Shown here piece by piece: positions 1-11,064 of a stretch of 64,000 bases of DNA (its first letter is position 1; every line of letters begins with the position of its first letter). The position numbers were made by a program, and so were the translations under genes. This DNA is from Sabethes cyaneus (lineage: Eukaryota > Arthropoda > Insecta > Diptera > Culicidae): positions 73,989,493 to 74,053,492 of the forward strand of contig NC_071353.1 of the NCBI RefSeq assembly GCF_943734655.1, written 5' to 3'. The notes under the pieces are model-generated. The model worked only from the letters and a program-made list of their open reading frames with translations, made no database searches and had not been told where the DNA came from.

Positions 1-224
1 CCTATTTCATTATATCTTTAGGCATTAACGGCAAACGGATACGTGGGTAAAGTTTTGTCGCAAACCGTCAATCAGCAAAAGTAGTCTGATTTGTTCCCTA
101 CATTTTCATGAATCCGATTTTTTCAATCCAGATAACAAACGTCAAGGGTTAGTACAACAGAACATGAATGAAAAATTATGACAATTATAAATTAATTGTT
201 TTTAGTTTATTCCTGCACGCTACT

Positions 225-291
225 GAAATGTCAAAAATGTTGTACAAATATTACGTACACGTCCGACATTATGGTTCGTAAAAAGCTGGAT
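225..291 (-). repeat. Half of a foldback MITE (family G)
   Basis: This stretch matches one arm of the complete foldback element at 51998-52232. The shared order is AAATGTCAAAAATG, then a TATTACGTAC-like block, then GGTTCGTAAAAAGCTGGATA. Only one arm is present here; the rest of 1-540 is AT-rich and shows no gene. Confidence 0.5.
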
Positions 292-539
292 AGTTTCTAC
301 TATTCACAATTAGTTTGTATATCTAATGTTACAATCTAGAAGAATGACGTCATAGGGTTAGAGATTCAATCTCTATCAATTCAGCATATTTAATCTATTG
401 TTGGTTGCACGCCTAAAAATTTTTGTTACAAAAAGTTTTTAGTCACCTTTTTGTCCGCAAGAGGATGTTACTTTTGCGTCTTTTAAATATTTATATGAGA
501 TTTTGCGAAGTGAACTATATTGTTAATATAGTATATTTG

Positions 540-1260
540 TTACCAGCCAGGTTAACGGGCAGGCGGTAATAGTTTTGGATTTTCTCGCTTTGTGGCGCTA
601 GTGCATATGTAATATTTTTGTATAGGCTATATCTTACGCTACTGACTATTTAGAAAGTTTCAGTCTTCGGGAAGCTTGTTCAAATGACTGGCACTAAAAA
701 TAGTTCAGAATATTCTCAACGTGCGGCGCCAGTGTATATGCTACCTCGTTTTATTTGCTATAGCTCATAATCCGTGCAACATAAGATATTTTCTTAGGGA
801 AAGTTGTTTGAGTAATAGCAGCCTTGCAGATGGGATAGAAAATAGTACAGAATTGTCTCACTACGTGGTGTTACCCTATAGGTAATGTTACTGTATGGGC
901 TGTTACTTACGCTACTGATTACTTAGAAAGTAGTGGTCTTCGAGAAGTCAACCCAAATGACAGTCACCTTCAAGATGGTATGAAAAATAGTTTAGAATTT
1001 TCTCATCGGTAGGCGCTAGCGTATATGCGAATACGTTATATATTATGATACAAGTAACCATAATAGCAGCTTAGTAGATAGTATGGAAAATAGTATAGAA
1101 TTGCCTCACTACGTGGCGCCAGCATGCATGTAGAATATTTGTGTGTGCTGTATCTTGCGCTGCAGACTTTCTAGAATGTGGCGCTCTTGGAAAATGTTGT
1201 TCAAGTGACTTGCATTTTTAACTTGTTTTAGAAAGTAGTTCAGAATTTTTATATATCTCC
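540..1260 (+). repeat. Degenerate ~140-bp tandem array
   Basis: Five diverged units begin at about 582, 713, 857, 1000 and 1104. Each opens with a CTCACTACGTGGCGCTAG-like block, followed by a TGTATATG-like block, a TATCTTACGCTACTGA block and an AAAATAGTTCAGAAT block. Spacing is 104-144 bp. The same opening motif occurs in both orientations inside the pogo-like element at 50505-51237, so this array is probably a relic or expansion of that element's interior. It has no coding potential. Confidence 0.65.
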
Positions 1261-1327
1261 TTCTTGTAGTTACCTTCCCAAGTAACAATTTAGGTATTAT
1301 TACAATCTTATGATGGCATTTTCGCCT

Positions 1328-1522
1328 AGTTGGCTTCGAGGTACGATGGTGGTCTAACAAGCCAGTCGTCGTATATTCAAATCTTGGCTAAGCGGTGCTT
1401 GCTAGAGTCAGTAGGATCGTTGCACTGGCCTCGTAATTTTCCTGTACTCTAACAGCTGGCTGTCGATAAAGAAGGGTAATGTGTAATGACGGTAAAAACC
1501 CATGGATTTGCTTCTTTTATGA
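1328..1522 (+). mobile_element. tRNA-derived SINE, copy 1
   Basis: The head resembles a tRNA gene. An A-box-like TGGCTTCGAGG lies near 1331, an anticodon-stem-like palindrome follows, and a B-box-like ATTCAAATCTT lies near 1374. The body continues through a TGTCGATAAAGAAGGGTAAT block to a tail related to TTTGCTTT. Three other copies lie on the minus strand: one split between 4684-4747 and 9469-9620, one at 48100-48296 and one at 51810-51958. Calling it tRNA-derived is inference from the box motifs. It would be transcribed by RNA polymerase III and moved by a LINE enzyme. Confidence 0.6.
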
Positions 1523-2548
1523 TGGCATTTAAGACCAAAGTTGGTTATTAAAACCACCATAGGAGTATAATGAAACTTACATTGTTGCCCAGGTTATAGC
1601 TCATGATCTTAGTAATCTAAGAAATTGCTTTTTTTCGGAAACGGAAACGTTGTTAGACGTCGTTTTATCTAGAATTTAAACTGTATGTAACCCCTAAAAC
1701 GGTGTTTTGCTTAATTAAAGAAACTTCTTTGTTTATTTTTCTGCCCTCCCCCTTTAGTGACCCCACATCGGAAGGAGGAAAACTTCATAAAATATTTGTA
1801 ATGGCCTAACTTGAGAATGGCTGGGCCTAAAAGCAGTTTATTTGACATAATTTGTTCAACATTATGCGCAAAATTTGATTTTGCTTTAAGTTTACAAAAA
1901 TAAGTAAAATTTGGATATTTTTGAAAAATTTGTGAGAAAAAAAACGGAAGAGTGTCCGTCAATAGTATCAAAGTTCTTCCCCAGATTTTAGAGATAAATC
2001 TTAGGGGACATGTGTTGCGTAAATTCACGATTTATGATTTATGTCCTGATTTTGCAAAGTTTTTTTTTCAGAGTATTATTTCCCAAAAATACATTTAATT
2101 TCCTACAACTTTTCCATTGACGTGATTTTTAACAAATAAGTAGTTTTCGAGATACGATACTTTGAAAAAAAAAATCTGATTTAAAATACGCCCTTTTGAA
2201 AAGTTACTCTCAACGAAAATAATTATGTTTCATAGAAAATGAATCCTTGCATGGCATCCAACATGTCAGCAAAATTTCATTCCAATAAAAAATATTCGAG
2301 ACAAACCGTTTTGTTAGTTGAGTTGAAATTGCTCTATAGTGCACTTACACCCCTTTCCTTCCAAGTGAAAACCAACTTTTATTTTGCTCTTTTTTTATGT
2401 TTCTAAAAAAGTCATTAAACGGTCAAATTTTGACATGAATTTTCTAGCATGCATAAAACCATGCTCAAAGTATGATTTCCTACCATTATCTTGATTTTTT
2501 AAATTTTGTCACTTACTCCCCTTTCCTTCTAACCCTCTCAATTCTGAT
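1523..2548. other. AT-rich intergenic DNA with one dispersed repeat
   Basis: No gene is visible. About 1740-1830 (CCCTCCCCCTTTTAGTGACC, then a CATCGGAAGGA block) resembles 55000-55090 in this window, so it belongs to a dispersed repeat. The remainder is AT-rich with long T runs. Confidence 0.5.
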
Positions 2549-2922
2549 ATACCGTCAAACGGGGTAACTTGCAACAGTGGGGTAACATGCAACAACGCTA
2601 TATCGATCCCATTTACTGTACTTTTTCATCTGTTACTTCTATTTTTAATCTATATCAGTCACTGAATCTTGTTGTTAGCAGTTCAAAGAAGCCTTAGATA
2701 CTCTTATGTTGATTTTCTGCTGTTTTGGTGATTTTTAAAAGATCCCACAATTTGGTGTCAAATTCATTGTCAATTTTTCGTCAGTAAAACGTTTGTGTCG
2801 CCTACAGGCACTTCAAATAAAAGAAGCTTAACATTCATTTTTTATAGTAAAATGAACAATAAGGAAACAAAATAATTGATTTATGATGACCAGTTTTGTT
2901 TATCTTGCTTGTTACCGCATTT

Positions 2923-3040
2923 AGTGATGTCCGATTTCCGATCAGTTAATCGATTAGTTAATAATCGATTACTTTTTAGGCGGCCAATAATCGGCATCGA
3001 TTGCATAATCGATTAATCGAAATAATCGATTGGTTATAAC
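2923..3040. promoter_or_regulatory. Left subterminal ATCGATTA motif cluster of the hAT element
   Basis: Several copies of AATCGATTA, TAATCGATT and near-variants are crowded into about 100 bp next to the left terminus. The right terminus carries the matching cluster at 9715-9840. hAT transposases commonly bind repeated subterminal motifs, so a binding role is a reasonable inference and is not demonstrated here. Confidence 0.5.
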
Positions 3041-3050
3041 CTTTACGTCC

Positions 3051-4375
3051 TGTAACGGGTCGGGATGGGTTTTGGGGCAGGGAGCAGTGACAACCTTCAC
3101 TTAAGCGACAGGCAAGGATTAACTTGCCGTGAAGGAGCGTGTTTAGCGATACAATGCCGGTCCGGCTAGAATATCTCAGGACAGGTCCATCAAACGCTCA
3201 ACTATAAACTTACGAACAAAATGCCGACTAATCTAACATCGGTTGAATCCGTTCGGCCGACTCAACAGGGGGACAAGAGCAACCATCGGCTAGTGCAGTG
3301 TCCCCTAGGCATCCTACACTAACCTACCGGAGGCTAGCTCGCGAACCGATCTGGGGGGGGGCACATTCGGGGACTCACACTTTCCGAGGACACATATCGT
3401 AGCAAATACCATTTCGAGGGTTAACAGATCTTTATTTACACGTTTCGCTTAATCTAGTAGTTAGTTTTCTTCAGAGTTTCTTACGGCCTGCTGCTTCTTG
3501 TCGACGAAGGGTCTCTGATGTTCCGATTAAAAAACTACTGTGCTGACTGTGCTAGACTAGCGGTTTCGTAGACCGCTTACAGATAGCCCGTACCAAATAC
3601 GTGGTGGGTGGCAAATGGTGAATCGAATGTTTTAGTTCGACCGGGTCCAACATCCGGTAGCCGGTACGAACGGTGATGAATCCACGGACAGTAATAATTG
3701 GTTATGTGGTGGGTATAGCATACGGTTGGCTCTTCGGCGATCGGTTCCTACGATCGATGGTGTATAGGGCCACGGATGGTAGCAACTGCCTGCTCGCTCG
3801 GTGTGTTGCTCGGAGAATCGGATCACGCACTCATGGTCGACACGTGTTGAGGCCGACTGACGACGGTCGCGCTCTCAAGATCTAAGGGAAGACCTCCGTT
3901 TGAAGGAGGGTGCTGGTGGTCTATTGCTTCGTGCGACTAGGTAATCTAACCTCGCTTTAGCGCCTATATTTTCTACCCGTGTTTTTTCCACTTTACTTCT
4001 ACTTATTGTATCTTTTCCGAATACTAGTTTACTTCACTTTTCGTCTTCTCATGTATCACTTTGCGTCTTCTAACTTCTAGCCCTTTCCAATCTTGCGTGT
4101 CGTCCCTTAGGTGGTTATCTTTAAAATCGCTCATTCCCCAGACTGATTTGCCTGTCCTGTCAAGCACAGGACTTTGCGACGGGACCGACGATTCAGCTTC
4201 GGCTAGTTTCACCAGGTTCCATCCGGTGGGCATTAGCAGGGTTTGTTTACTGTCGCGGTACCCTAACAATTTTTCGGGGATAACGGCAGGTAACGCGAAC
4301 AGGCTTTTAGTGACGGTTGTGTGTGGGATTGGACAATAGGGTTTGTTACCTTATTTATTTTGTAACCTCGTTACA
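3051..4375. mobile_element. Possible solo LTR (TGTAACG...CGTTACA)
   Basis: A GC-richer 1,325-bp block inside the hAT element starts TGTAACGGG and ends CTCGTTACA, so it has TG..CA ends within short inverted repeats, as retroviral-type LTRs do. Base composition clearly differs from the AT-rich surroundings. No target duplication is visible (left flank ACGTCC, right flank ATCCCC), and no gag or pol is present. ATCCCCGACACCA directly after the right end resembles a tRNA 3' end, but in the wrong arrangement for a primer-binding site of this block. It could instead be the hAT element's own cargo. Confidence 0.3.
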
Positions 4376-4683
4376 ATCCCCGACACCAAAAAATAGTTTT
4401 GCGTCCCGTAGTACTGTCCACGAGTGTTTTGAAATGTGCAGTCAGACTTAGGCTAGTTACATAGAAATCGAGGAGACCGCATTTTTTGGTTTTTGTATAG
4501 AAAAAGACGAAGGGTATTACCCAGTTTTCTAAACATTCTTTACAAAATTCCGTGTCTGACAGACTGACAAATTTTCGAATTATCTTTTGACGGTGGCACG
4601 GTTAGTATCTAGATAAAGTTTAGTTTGGTTTTTAGGCTTCAGCGTGATATTTAAACCGGCCTACTGCGTGCAAACTGGATGAT

Positions 4684-4747
4684 TAAAAGCAAAGCTTTGG
4701 GGTTAAACATCCTTTCTAAGATTTGACCCATCTTTATCGACAGACTT
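4684..4747 (-). mobile_element. SINE copy 2, 3' part
   Basis: This is the tail half of a minus-strand SINE whose head lies at 9469-9620. It contains TCTTTATCGACAGACTT, as in the intact copies at 48100-48296 and 51810-51958. The break is where the RTE element inserted; ATCGACAGACTT is duplicated at 4736-4747 and 9469-9480. Confidence 0.65.
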
Positions 4748-4752
4748 CTTCT

Positions 4753-7700
4753 TCAGCAGCATAGAGCCAGGGTGGCTCGTGCTGTTTCAAGCACTCGTCT
4801 CCATTCAACTCGGTCTTGGGCCACTCGTCGCCAATTTCCTAGTCGTCTCAGAAGTCGCAAATCGCTTTCGACCTGGTCGAGCCATCGTGCACGTTGGGCC
4901 CCCTGTTCCTGGTGCCGGTGGGGTTGTTGAAGAGGACCGTTTTCGTCGCACTGTCGTCCGGCATCCTTACGACGTGTCCGGCCCACCGTAGCCTGCTAAC
5001 TTTCGCTAGATGTACGATGGGAGTCTCCCCAAGCAGTGCCTATAGCTCGTGATTCATACGCTTCCGCTACTCTCCGCTTTTAGTTTGTACTCCGCCAAAT
5101 ATCGTCCGCAGCACTTTCCGCTCAAACACGGCAAGGGCGCGTATGTCCTCCGTAAGCAGCGTCACGGCTTCAAGTCCATAAAGAACTACCGGTCTAATAA
5201 TGGTTTTGTACATTGTTAGCTTCGTGCGGTGGCGTATGCTTCCTGATCGTAGCGTTTTACGAAGGGCAAAGTAGGCCCGATTTCCCGCTTGGATGCGCCG
5301 CTGGATCTCCTTACTAGTGTTGTTGTCCGCGGTCACCAGCGATCCCAAATACACGAACTCTTCTACCACTTCTAGTTCGTCGCCGTCAACGGTTACCGTC
5401 CGTGGGAGGCGCGCATTTGTTTCCTTTGAGCCTCTTCCTTTCATGTATTTGGTCTTCGACGCATTTATTTTTAGCCCAATTCTCCTAGACTCCGCTTTCA
5501 GTCTGGCGTAGATTGCCTCCGCCGTCGCAAAGTTCCTGGCTATGATATCGAAGTCATCTGCAAAGCCTAGAAGTTGGCTACTCTTGGTAAAAATCGTGCC
5601 TCTCGTTTCAATGCCCGCTCGTCGGATCACCCCCTCAAGAGCGATGTTGAACAGCATGCAGGATAGACCGTCACCTTGTCTCAACCCTCGTCGCGTCTCG
5701 AAGGGACTCGAGAGTGTCCCAGAGATGCGTACAAAACACATCACTCGATCCAATGTAGCTCTGATCAGTCGCGTCAGTTTGTCCGGAAAACCGTATTCGT
5801 GCATTATCTGCCATAGCTTGTCTCGATCGACTGTATCGTATGCTGCTTTGAAATCGATAAAGATGTGATGTGTGGGCACGTTGTACTCCCGACATTTCTG
5901 CAAGATCTGTCGGATAGTAAACATTTGGTCCGTAGTTGCGCGAGCCCCCATGAAACCCGCCTGATAATTCCCTACGAAACCTTGTGCTATCGGTGACAGC
6001 CGGCGTAACAGGATCTGGGAGAGTACCTTGTAGGCGGCGTTTACCAGCGTAATACCACGATAGTTGCAGCAGTCTAGCCGATCACCCTTTTTGTAGATGG
6101 GACAAACCACTCCTTCCATCCATTCCTCCGGTAGCTTTTCCTCCTCCCAAATCCTCGAAATAACCCAGTGTAGAGCCTTTGCTAGCGTTTCCCCGCCATG
6201 TCTATAAAGCTCTGCCGGTAGGCGGTCCTTCCCAGCGGCTTTATTGGTCTTCAGCAACCTGATTTCTCGTTTGACTTCTTGGAGATCAGGTGCTAGGACA
6301 TCACTATCTTCCATGGGTGCTCCTAGGTTAATTTCCGTTCCGCCTCCTTCTGCGACTTCGCCATTGAGGTGTTCATCGAAGAACTGCTTCCACCTGTCGA
6401 CCACCTCGCGCTCGTTTGTAATTAGATTCCCTCCCTCGTCCCTACACATGTCAGGTTTCGGTGTGTAGCCCTTCCGAGTTTGGTTCACCTTCTCATAAAA
6501 CTTGCGCGTGTCATTAGCTCGGAATAGTTGTTCTAATTCTTCACGATCTCTGTCCTCCTTTTGGCACTTTTTTCTCCTCAGGATCGTGGTCAACTGGTTC
6601 CTAGCTCGTCGGTACTTGGCCAGGTTCTCTCTAGTGGCAATACTTAGATAATTTTTCCAAGCGTTTTTTTTCTCCTCCACCGCTTGTTGGCATTCCCCAT
6701 CAAACCAATCATTTTGTGTACTCCGAGGCTCAATACCTAGTGCCGCGGTAGCGGCCTCTCCGATGGCCGAGCGTATTCTGCCCCAACCGTCTTCGAGGTT
6801 TGAAGCACCTAACTCCTCGGAAGAAGGCAGTGCCTCATTCAGTACTCGCGCGTAGTTCTCGGCAGCTTGTGGGTTATCTAGCTGCCTGATGTTCAGCCGA
6901 GGAGGGCGGCTTTGACGTGTCCGGTGTACGGTGGACAGCTTTGAGCGCACATGTACTGCTACTAGGTAATGGTCAGAATCAATATCCGCACCCCGACGGG
7001 AGCGTACGTTCGTGATGTTAGAGAAGAACCGGCCCTCTATGAGAACGTGGTCAATTTGGTTCATTGTACGTTGGTCAGGTGATCTCCAGGTGGCTTTGTG
7101 GATATCCTTGCACGGGAAAAAGGTACTTCGGATCACCAGGCCTCGGGAAGCTGCGAAGTTTATACATCGTTGGCCGTTATCGTTTGTGTCGGTGTGCAGG
7201 CTATGGGGTCCTACCACCGGTCTATACATTTCTTCCCTACCGACCTGGGCGTTCTTATCCCCCATGACGATCTTGATGTCCCGTGACGAGCAGCTGTCGT
7301 ACGTAGCCTCCAGCCTCGCGTAGAACGCTTCTTTCTCATCGTCGGGTCTACCTTCGTGCGGGCAGTGCACGTTAATGATGCTATAATTGAAGAAACGGCC
7401 CTTTATCCTCAATACACACATTCTGTCGTTGATCGCCTTCCAATCTATCACGCGATCCTGCATTCCGCCCAGCACTACAAAGCCCGTTCCCAGTTCGTTG
7501 GTAGCGCCACCGCTCTGGTAAAACTGGGCCTTTCCGCCACGGATCTTCCATACCTTCTCTCCTTTGCGACAGATTTCCTGCAGAGCTACGATGCCGAGTT
7601 TGCGGGGTTCCAGCTGTTCAATCAGCACCCGCTCGCAACCTGCGAAATTTAGCGATCTGCAGTTCCAAGTCCCGAGTCTCCATTCGTCGTCCTTATTTCG

Positions 7701-7820
7701 TCGCCTAGGTCGATGCCGAATATTCCGCTCCGAATATGCTTGAATGTTGTTAGTTAAGTTTAGTTTAGGTGTGTAGCCGTACTGGGGCAACACTACCGAG
7801 TCTCGCGATGGGGCTGCCAT
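4753..7820 (-). pseudogene. RTE endonuclease-reverse transcriptase, broken near the C terminus
   Basis: The ORF is open for 917 codons from the ATG at 7818-7820 to TAG at 5067-5069. Residues ~45-290 form an AP-like endonuclease: WNCRS (~52), LQE (~80), GDKN (~187, where GDFN is usual) and SDH (~282). The reverse transcriptase has GKDRLPAE (~526), FIDFKAAYDTVDR (~655), GLRQGDGLS (~715) and the catalytic FADD box (~754). Homologous coding continues past the stop through RLRWAGHVVRMPDDS to about 4753, with a second in-frame TAG near 5045 and a frameshift near 4900. The protein is therefore intact through its catalytic domains but lacks roughly the last 100 residues. It would nick target DNA and prime cDNA synthesis. 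The Phe-to-Lys change in GDFN may impair nicking. The clade call rests on motifs and single-ORF layout. Confidence 0.8.
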
Positions 7821-7875
7821 CTCATAGTGCCGAGATGCACTATACCTCCTTCCCGGTTAGTATACGACCTTAGTT

Positions 7876-9310
7876 AATATTGCGTAGTATGGTGTCGACT
7901 TGTATTTGTTTGTAGCTTTTTTTGGGAAATGGCGTATGTAGTCAAACCAAAATCGTAACAAATTTTTAGTTACTCTCCGACGTTTCGCTTTTATTTTTAA
8001 AGCTTTTTCAAGGAATCGCTACAAACATTGGTATTTTAACTATATGACAATTTTTAGTATTTGTTTGTTACTCACTAACTAGTCTGTCCGTTGTCTGAAT
8101 GATTTTGTCTGAAAATGTCTAAAATTGTCGCTGCTGTCTTATGTTTCCATCTTAGGTTCCTGTATATGATGAATTTGATTGTAGATTTTGTTGTTTTAGT
8201 CGTCTATTGCTAACCTGTAGTTTGTCATTTGTTGTGGATTTTTAGTATCTTTCGTCACTATTATTTTTGAGTTTTATTCTGTTCCTGCACTATCGGTCTA
8301 AGAGTCACCTGGATCTACAATTACTGTTTATGTGTGTGGATATGTTTGGTTAGGCACTAGGGTGGTGGGGGTGTTCTTGGTTTTATTTTGTATAGAAAAT
8401 AGTATTCCGGCATATATACTATTTAATCCTTCTACGTCTGTTCGTTTGTTGATTGCGTTTGAACTGTTGTATATGTGGCACATGTCCAAGATTGCTCAGC
8501 CTCATACATAGGAATGACAACCACCCATTTAAAAACAAGACTATCAGGACATCAAACAACCATAAACAAGCTAAACAAACTAATAGAAACAGGACACACA
8601 AACACAGATTGGGAAATACAAGCCCTCAAGGAAAAAACCGCTTTAATCGCCCATTGCATAGACGAAAAACATAGATTTGACCTCACAACCACCAAAATAC
8701 TAGACCAATGCTACAAAAGATCATCACTAGCCATACTAGAGATGTGCCACATATACAACAGTTCAAACGCAATCAACAAACGAACAGACGTAGAAGGATT
8801 AAATAGTATATATGCCGGAATACTATTTTCTATACAAAATAAAACCAAGAACACCCCCACAACCCTAGTGCCTAACCAAACATATCCACACACATAAACA
8901 GTAATTGTAGATCCAGGTGACTCTTAGACCGATAGTGCAGGAACAGAATAAAACTCAAAAATAATAGTGACGAAAGATACTAAAAATCCACAACAAATGA
9001 CAAACTACAGGTTAGCAATAGACGACTAAAACAACAAAATCTACAATCAAATTCATCATATACAGGAACCTAAGATGGAAACATAAGACAGCAGCGACAA
9101 TTTTAAACATTTTCAGACAAAATCATTCAGACAACGGACAGACTAGTTAGTGAGTAACAAACAAATACTAAAAATTGTCATATAGTTAAAATACCAATGT
9201 TTATAGCGATTCCTTGAAAAAGCTTTAAAAATAAAAGCGAAACGTCGGAGAGTAACGAAAAATTTGTTACGATTTTGGTTTGACTACATACGCCATTTCC
9301 CAAAAAAAGC
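7876..9310. mobile_element. Penelope-like element with an inverted 3' copy at its 5' side
   Basis: A perfect 15-bp duplication, TATACGACCTTAGTT, flanks the insertion (7861-7875 and 9311-9325). The right part (8486-9310) runs forward and encodes the end of a GIY-YIG endonuclease plus the 3' region. The left part (about 7913-8485) is its inverted copy, so the two arms form a ~570-bp palindrome around a ~260-bp unique core. An extra ~38 bp (7876-7913) lies outside the left arm. Penelope-like elements often carry such inverted, truncated 5' pieces. Both arms end in a CCCATTTCC..CAAAAAAAGC-type block. Confidence 0.75.
8475..8897 (+). pseudogene. Penelope-like GIY-YIG endonuclease fragment
   Basis: The reading frame covers the C-terminal GIY-YIG region of a Penelope-like polyprotein: SYIGMTTTHLKTRLSGHQ is the YIG-containing strand-helix, followed by HCIDEKHRFD and then EMCHIYNSSNAINKRTD. 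The last segment holds the family's conserved Glu and Asn-rich motif. The N-terminal GIY half and the whole reverse transcriptase are missing because the copy is 5' truncated at about 8486. The Met at 8475 comes from the inverted left arm and is not a native start. The domain would nick target DNA. Only this fragment remains, so it is non-functional. Confidence 0.7.
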
Positions 9311-9468
9311 TATACGACCTTAGTTTCCACCGGGATTGGTTACCCGATCTCCGCTAAGGTTGCTCGTATTCCGGCTGGTACCACGAGGAGGTCGGGATCG
9401 GAGTTGCTGGATAAGAGGCTAACGACCACTATGGGGTCTATATTCCGCATTATCTAGCCGTTTACCAA

Positions 9469-9620
9469 ATCGACAGACTTCAGCCAGATATTAGAGTACA
9501 AGACAGTTACGGGGCTATTGCAACAATACTACTGACTCTATCTAGGAGCACTGCCTAGCTGAGATTTGAACATACGACTACTGGTTTCTTAGATCAGCAT
9601 CGTACCTCGAAACCAACGAA
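9469..9620 (-). mobile_element. SINE copy 2, 5' part
   Basis: Read on the minus strand, the head is GGTTTCGAGGTACGATG followed by an anticodon-stem-like palindrome and a B-box-like GTTCAAATCTC (near 9565). It continues in the piece at 4684-4747 on the other side of the RTE insertion. Confidence 0.6.
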
Positions 9621-10753
9621 CTGGCTGATTGCGTGTGGTTAATTTAGAAGGTAAGCGCCTGCCACTGTAATAATTAAATTTGTTAGAAATTGTCAAAGAA
9701 TAAAATTTTAAATAATCCGGCATAATCGATCGACCAGTTAATCGATTACCTAATAATCGGAACATAAAGCAATCGATTAAAAATTAATCGATTATTTTAG
9801 CGGATAATCGATTAGTTTGATTAATCGAGAAGTAATCGGACATCACCAACCGCATTATTCGTGAAACAGATACTTAAACGGGGAACTGGCAACAGCTGGT
9901 AGATATAAAAAGCTGTGATCCGTTAGCTTCAAGAAGCAAGCTATCATTTAATTTTGCATCAAACAATACTAAAGCACACCTGAAGAGTGTAAGATACTTT
10001 CGGTACCTCGGAAATATGCCAGTTTTTCTCTGGATATACTATGGCCATTTATAGAAGAGGCCAAAAAGAAAATAACCTCACTGAGATAATCGACCAGCAA
10101 TATGACAGTGTCTAATTCCGATCACTCGTAACGTAATGAACAATTATATATTATGTAACCAAGATATCGATGATTTTTAACTCCCGCTCCACTTCATAAC
10201 GCGATTTTGCATAGTGGATATACGACGTGTAATGCGTTGTTACACAACTCCCGCTTCCCTAAGTGCGTTACGTAATACGTGAATGGTCCTTAAAGAATGC
10301 AGCTCTATCGGATCCAGACAAGGAAGATCAACTGCATGAATAAAATAAAAAGTTATTTCTGTAATTTCCATTACGGGGCTCATAAATTATTTTCACCAAC
10401 GTGACATAGGACATTTATGCGTATATTCATAGCAAAAGCATTAAAAATCGCAAGTCGGATTATCATTTGCATATTCAAGTCAAAAGAAACTCATGCAAAT
10501 CTTTCAATTCGTTCAATTTCCAAAAAATATTGCTTGTTGCAAGTTACCCCGTTTAAGGGGTTACTAGTAATAAATTAGTTAAAAAATTCTACAACAGCCA
10601 ATATTGATCGCATATTTTTTCTCAATATGTGAAATTGTTCTATGCTAGACCTAATAATTTGGTATTAATTAAATGGCGTCAAATGTACTACAGATAAATT
10701 TTCACATGCACTCACAGTTGAGAACTGTTGCAAGTTACCCCGTTTGACGGTAT

Positions 10754-11064
10754 TACAAAATTGAAATAAAACATTTTAATTACTCAAAGAAAATTTTTGA
10801 GGTCAATCATTTTGTTCTAGATGTCCTATTATTTCATATTCTTTATATTGCTAGTTCAAAATGAATTTTGTATCTGGCTGTGAAGCTCCAAAAGCGAAGG
10901 TCTCACCCGTTAAAGGGGTCAATAATATGAAATGTACTGTCAAGCTTTGAACATACTGTGTCTGAGTTTAACACAGTGAACTTTCGCTCGTTGGGCTATC
11001 TTTAAGTGGACTATGTTCTAATCGGGCTGCCGTTAATTGAGCTGCAGCAAAACGAAGCCAAACG
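10754..11064. repeat. Dispersed repeat fragment
   Basis: No gene is present. About 10841-10920 (TTCAAAATGAATTTTGTAT, then GGCTGTGAAGCTC) resembles 19870-19940 in the same order, so a diverged repeat family is shared. The rest shows nothing recognisable. Confidence 0.4.

Larger units (their letters stand above)
4748..9468 (-). mobile_element. RTE-type non-LTR retrotransposon, near full length, with a Penelope insertion in its 5' UTR
   Basis: The element is flanked by the 12-bp duplication ATCGACAGACTT (4736-4747 and 9469-9480), so both ends are defined. Without the Penelope-like insertion it is about 3.3 kb, the usual size of RTE elements. The minus-strand order is a 5' UTR (9468-9326 and 7860-7821), one long ORF, and a short 3' tail ending in GAAGAAG. 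RTE elements typically have one main ORF and end in short simple repeats rather than poly(A), as here. The target was a SINE tail. Confidence 0.8.
2922..9848. mobile_element. hAT-type element with 8-bp target duplication
   Basis: The element begins TAGTGATGTCCGATT and ends AATCGGACATCACCA, an imperfect terminal inverted repeat. It is flanked by perfect 8-bp copies of ACCGCATT at 2914-2921 and 9849-9856. Both subterminal regions (2940-3034; 9715-9840) are packed with AATCGATTA-type palindromes, probably transposase-binding sites. An 8-bp duplication with short TIRs and clustered subterminal motifs is the hAT pattern. No transposase reading frame is seen, so it is non-autonomous. Its interior has received an LTR-like block, a SINE, an RTE and a Penelope-like insertion. 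Confidence 0.8.
2549..10753. mobile_element. Inverted-repeat element A, outer shell of a five-layer nest
   Basis: The left end ATACCGTCAAACGGGGTAAC (2549-2568) and its continuation to 2578 are repeated in inverted orientation at 10724-10753, giving a 30-bp perfect terminal inverted repeat. A second GGGGTAAC..GCAAC motif lies just inside each end (2578-2598; 10533-10560), and a related AAACGGGGAACTGGCAACAG lies near 9875. A 2-bp target duplication (AT or TA) is possible but cannot be proven. The native element appears to be about 1.2 kb (2549-2913 plus 9857-10753); the rest was inserted later. No transposase is seen. The termini share ACCGTCA..CGGGG with the element at 26784-28073, so the two may be one family. 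Confidence 0.7.

Noticed and set aside
5293..7652. Plus-strand open frames at 5293-7652
   Set aside because: They overlap the minus-strand RTE coding region and are antisense shadows without motifs.
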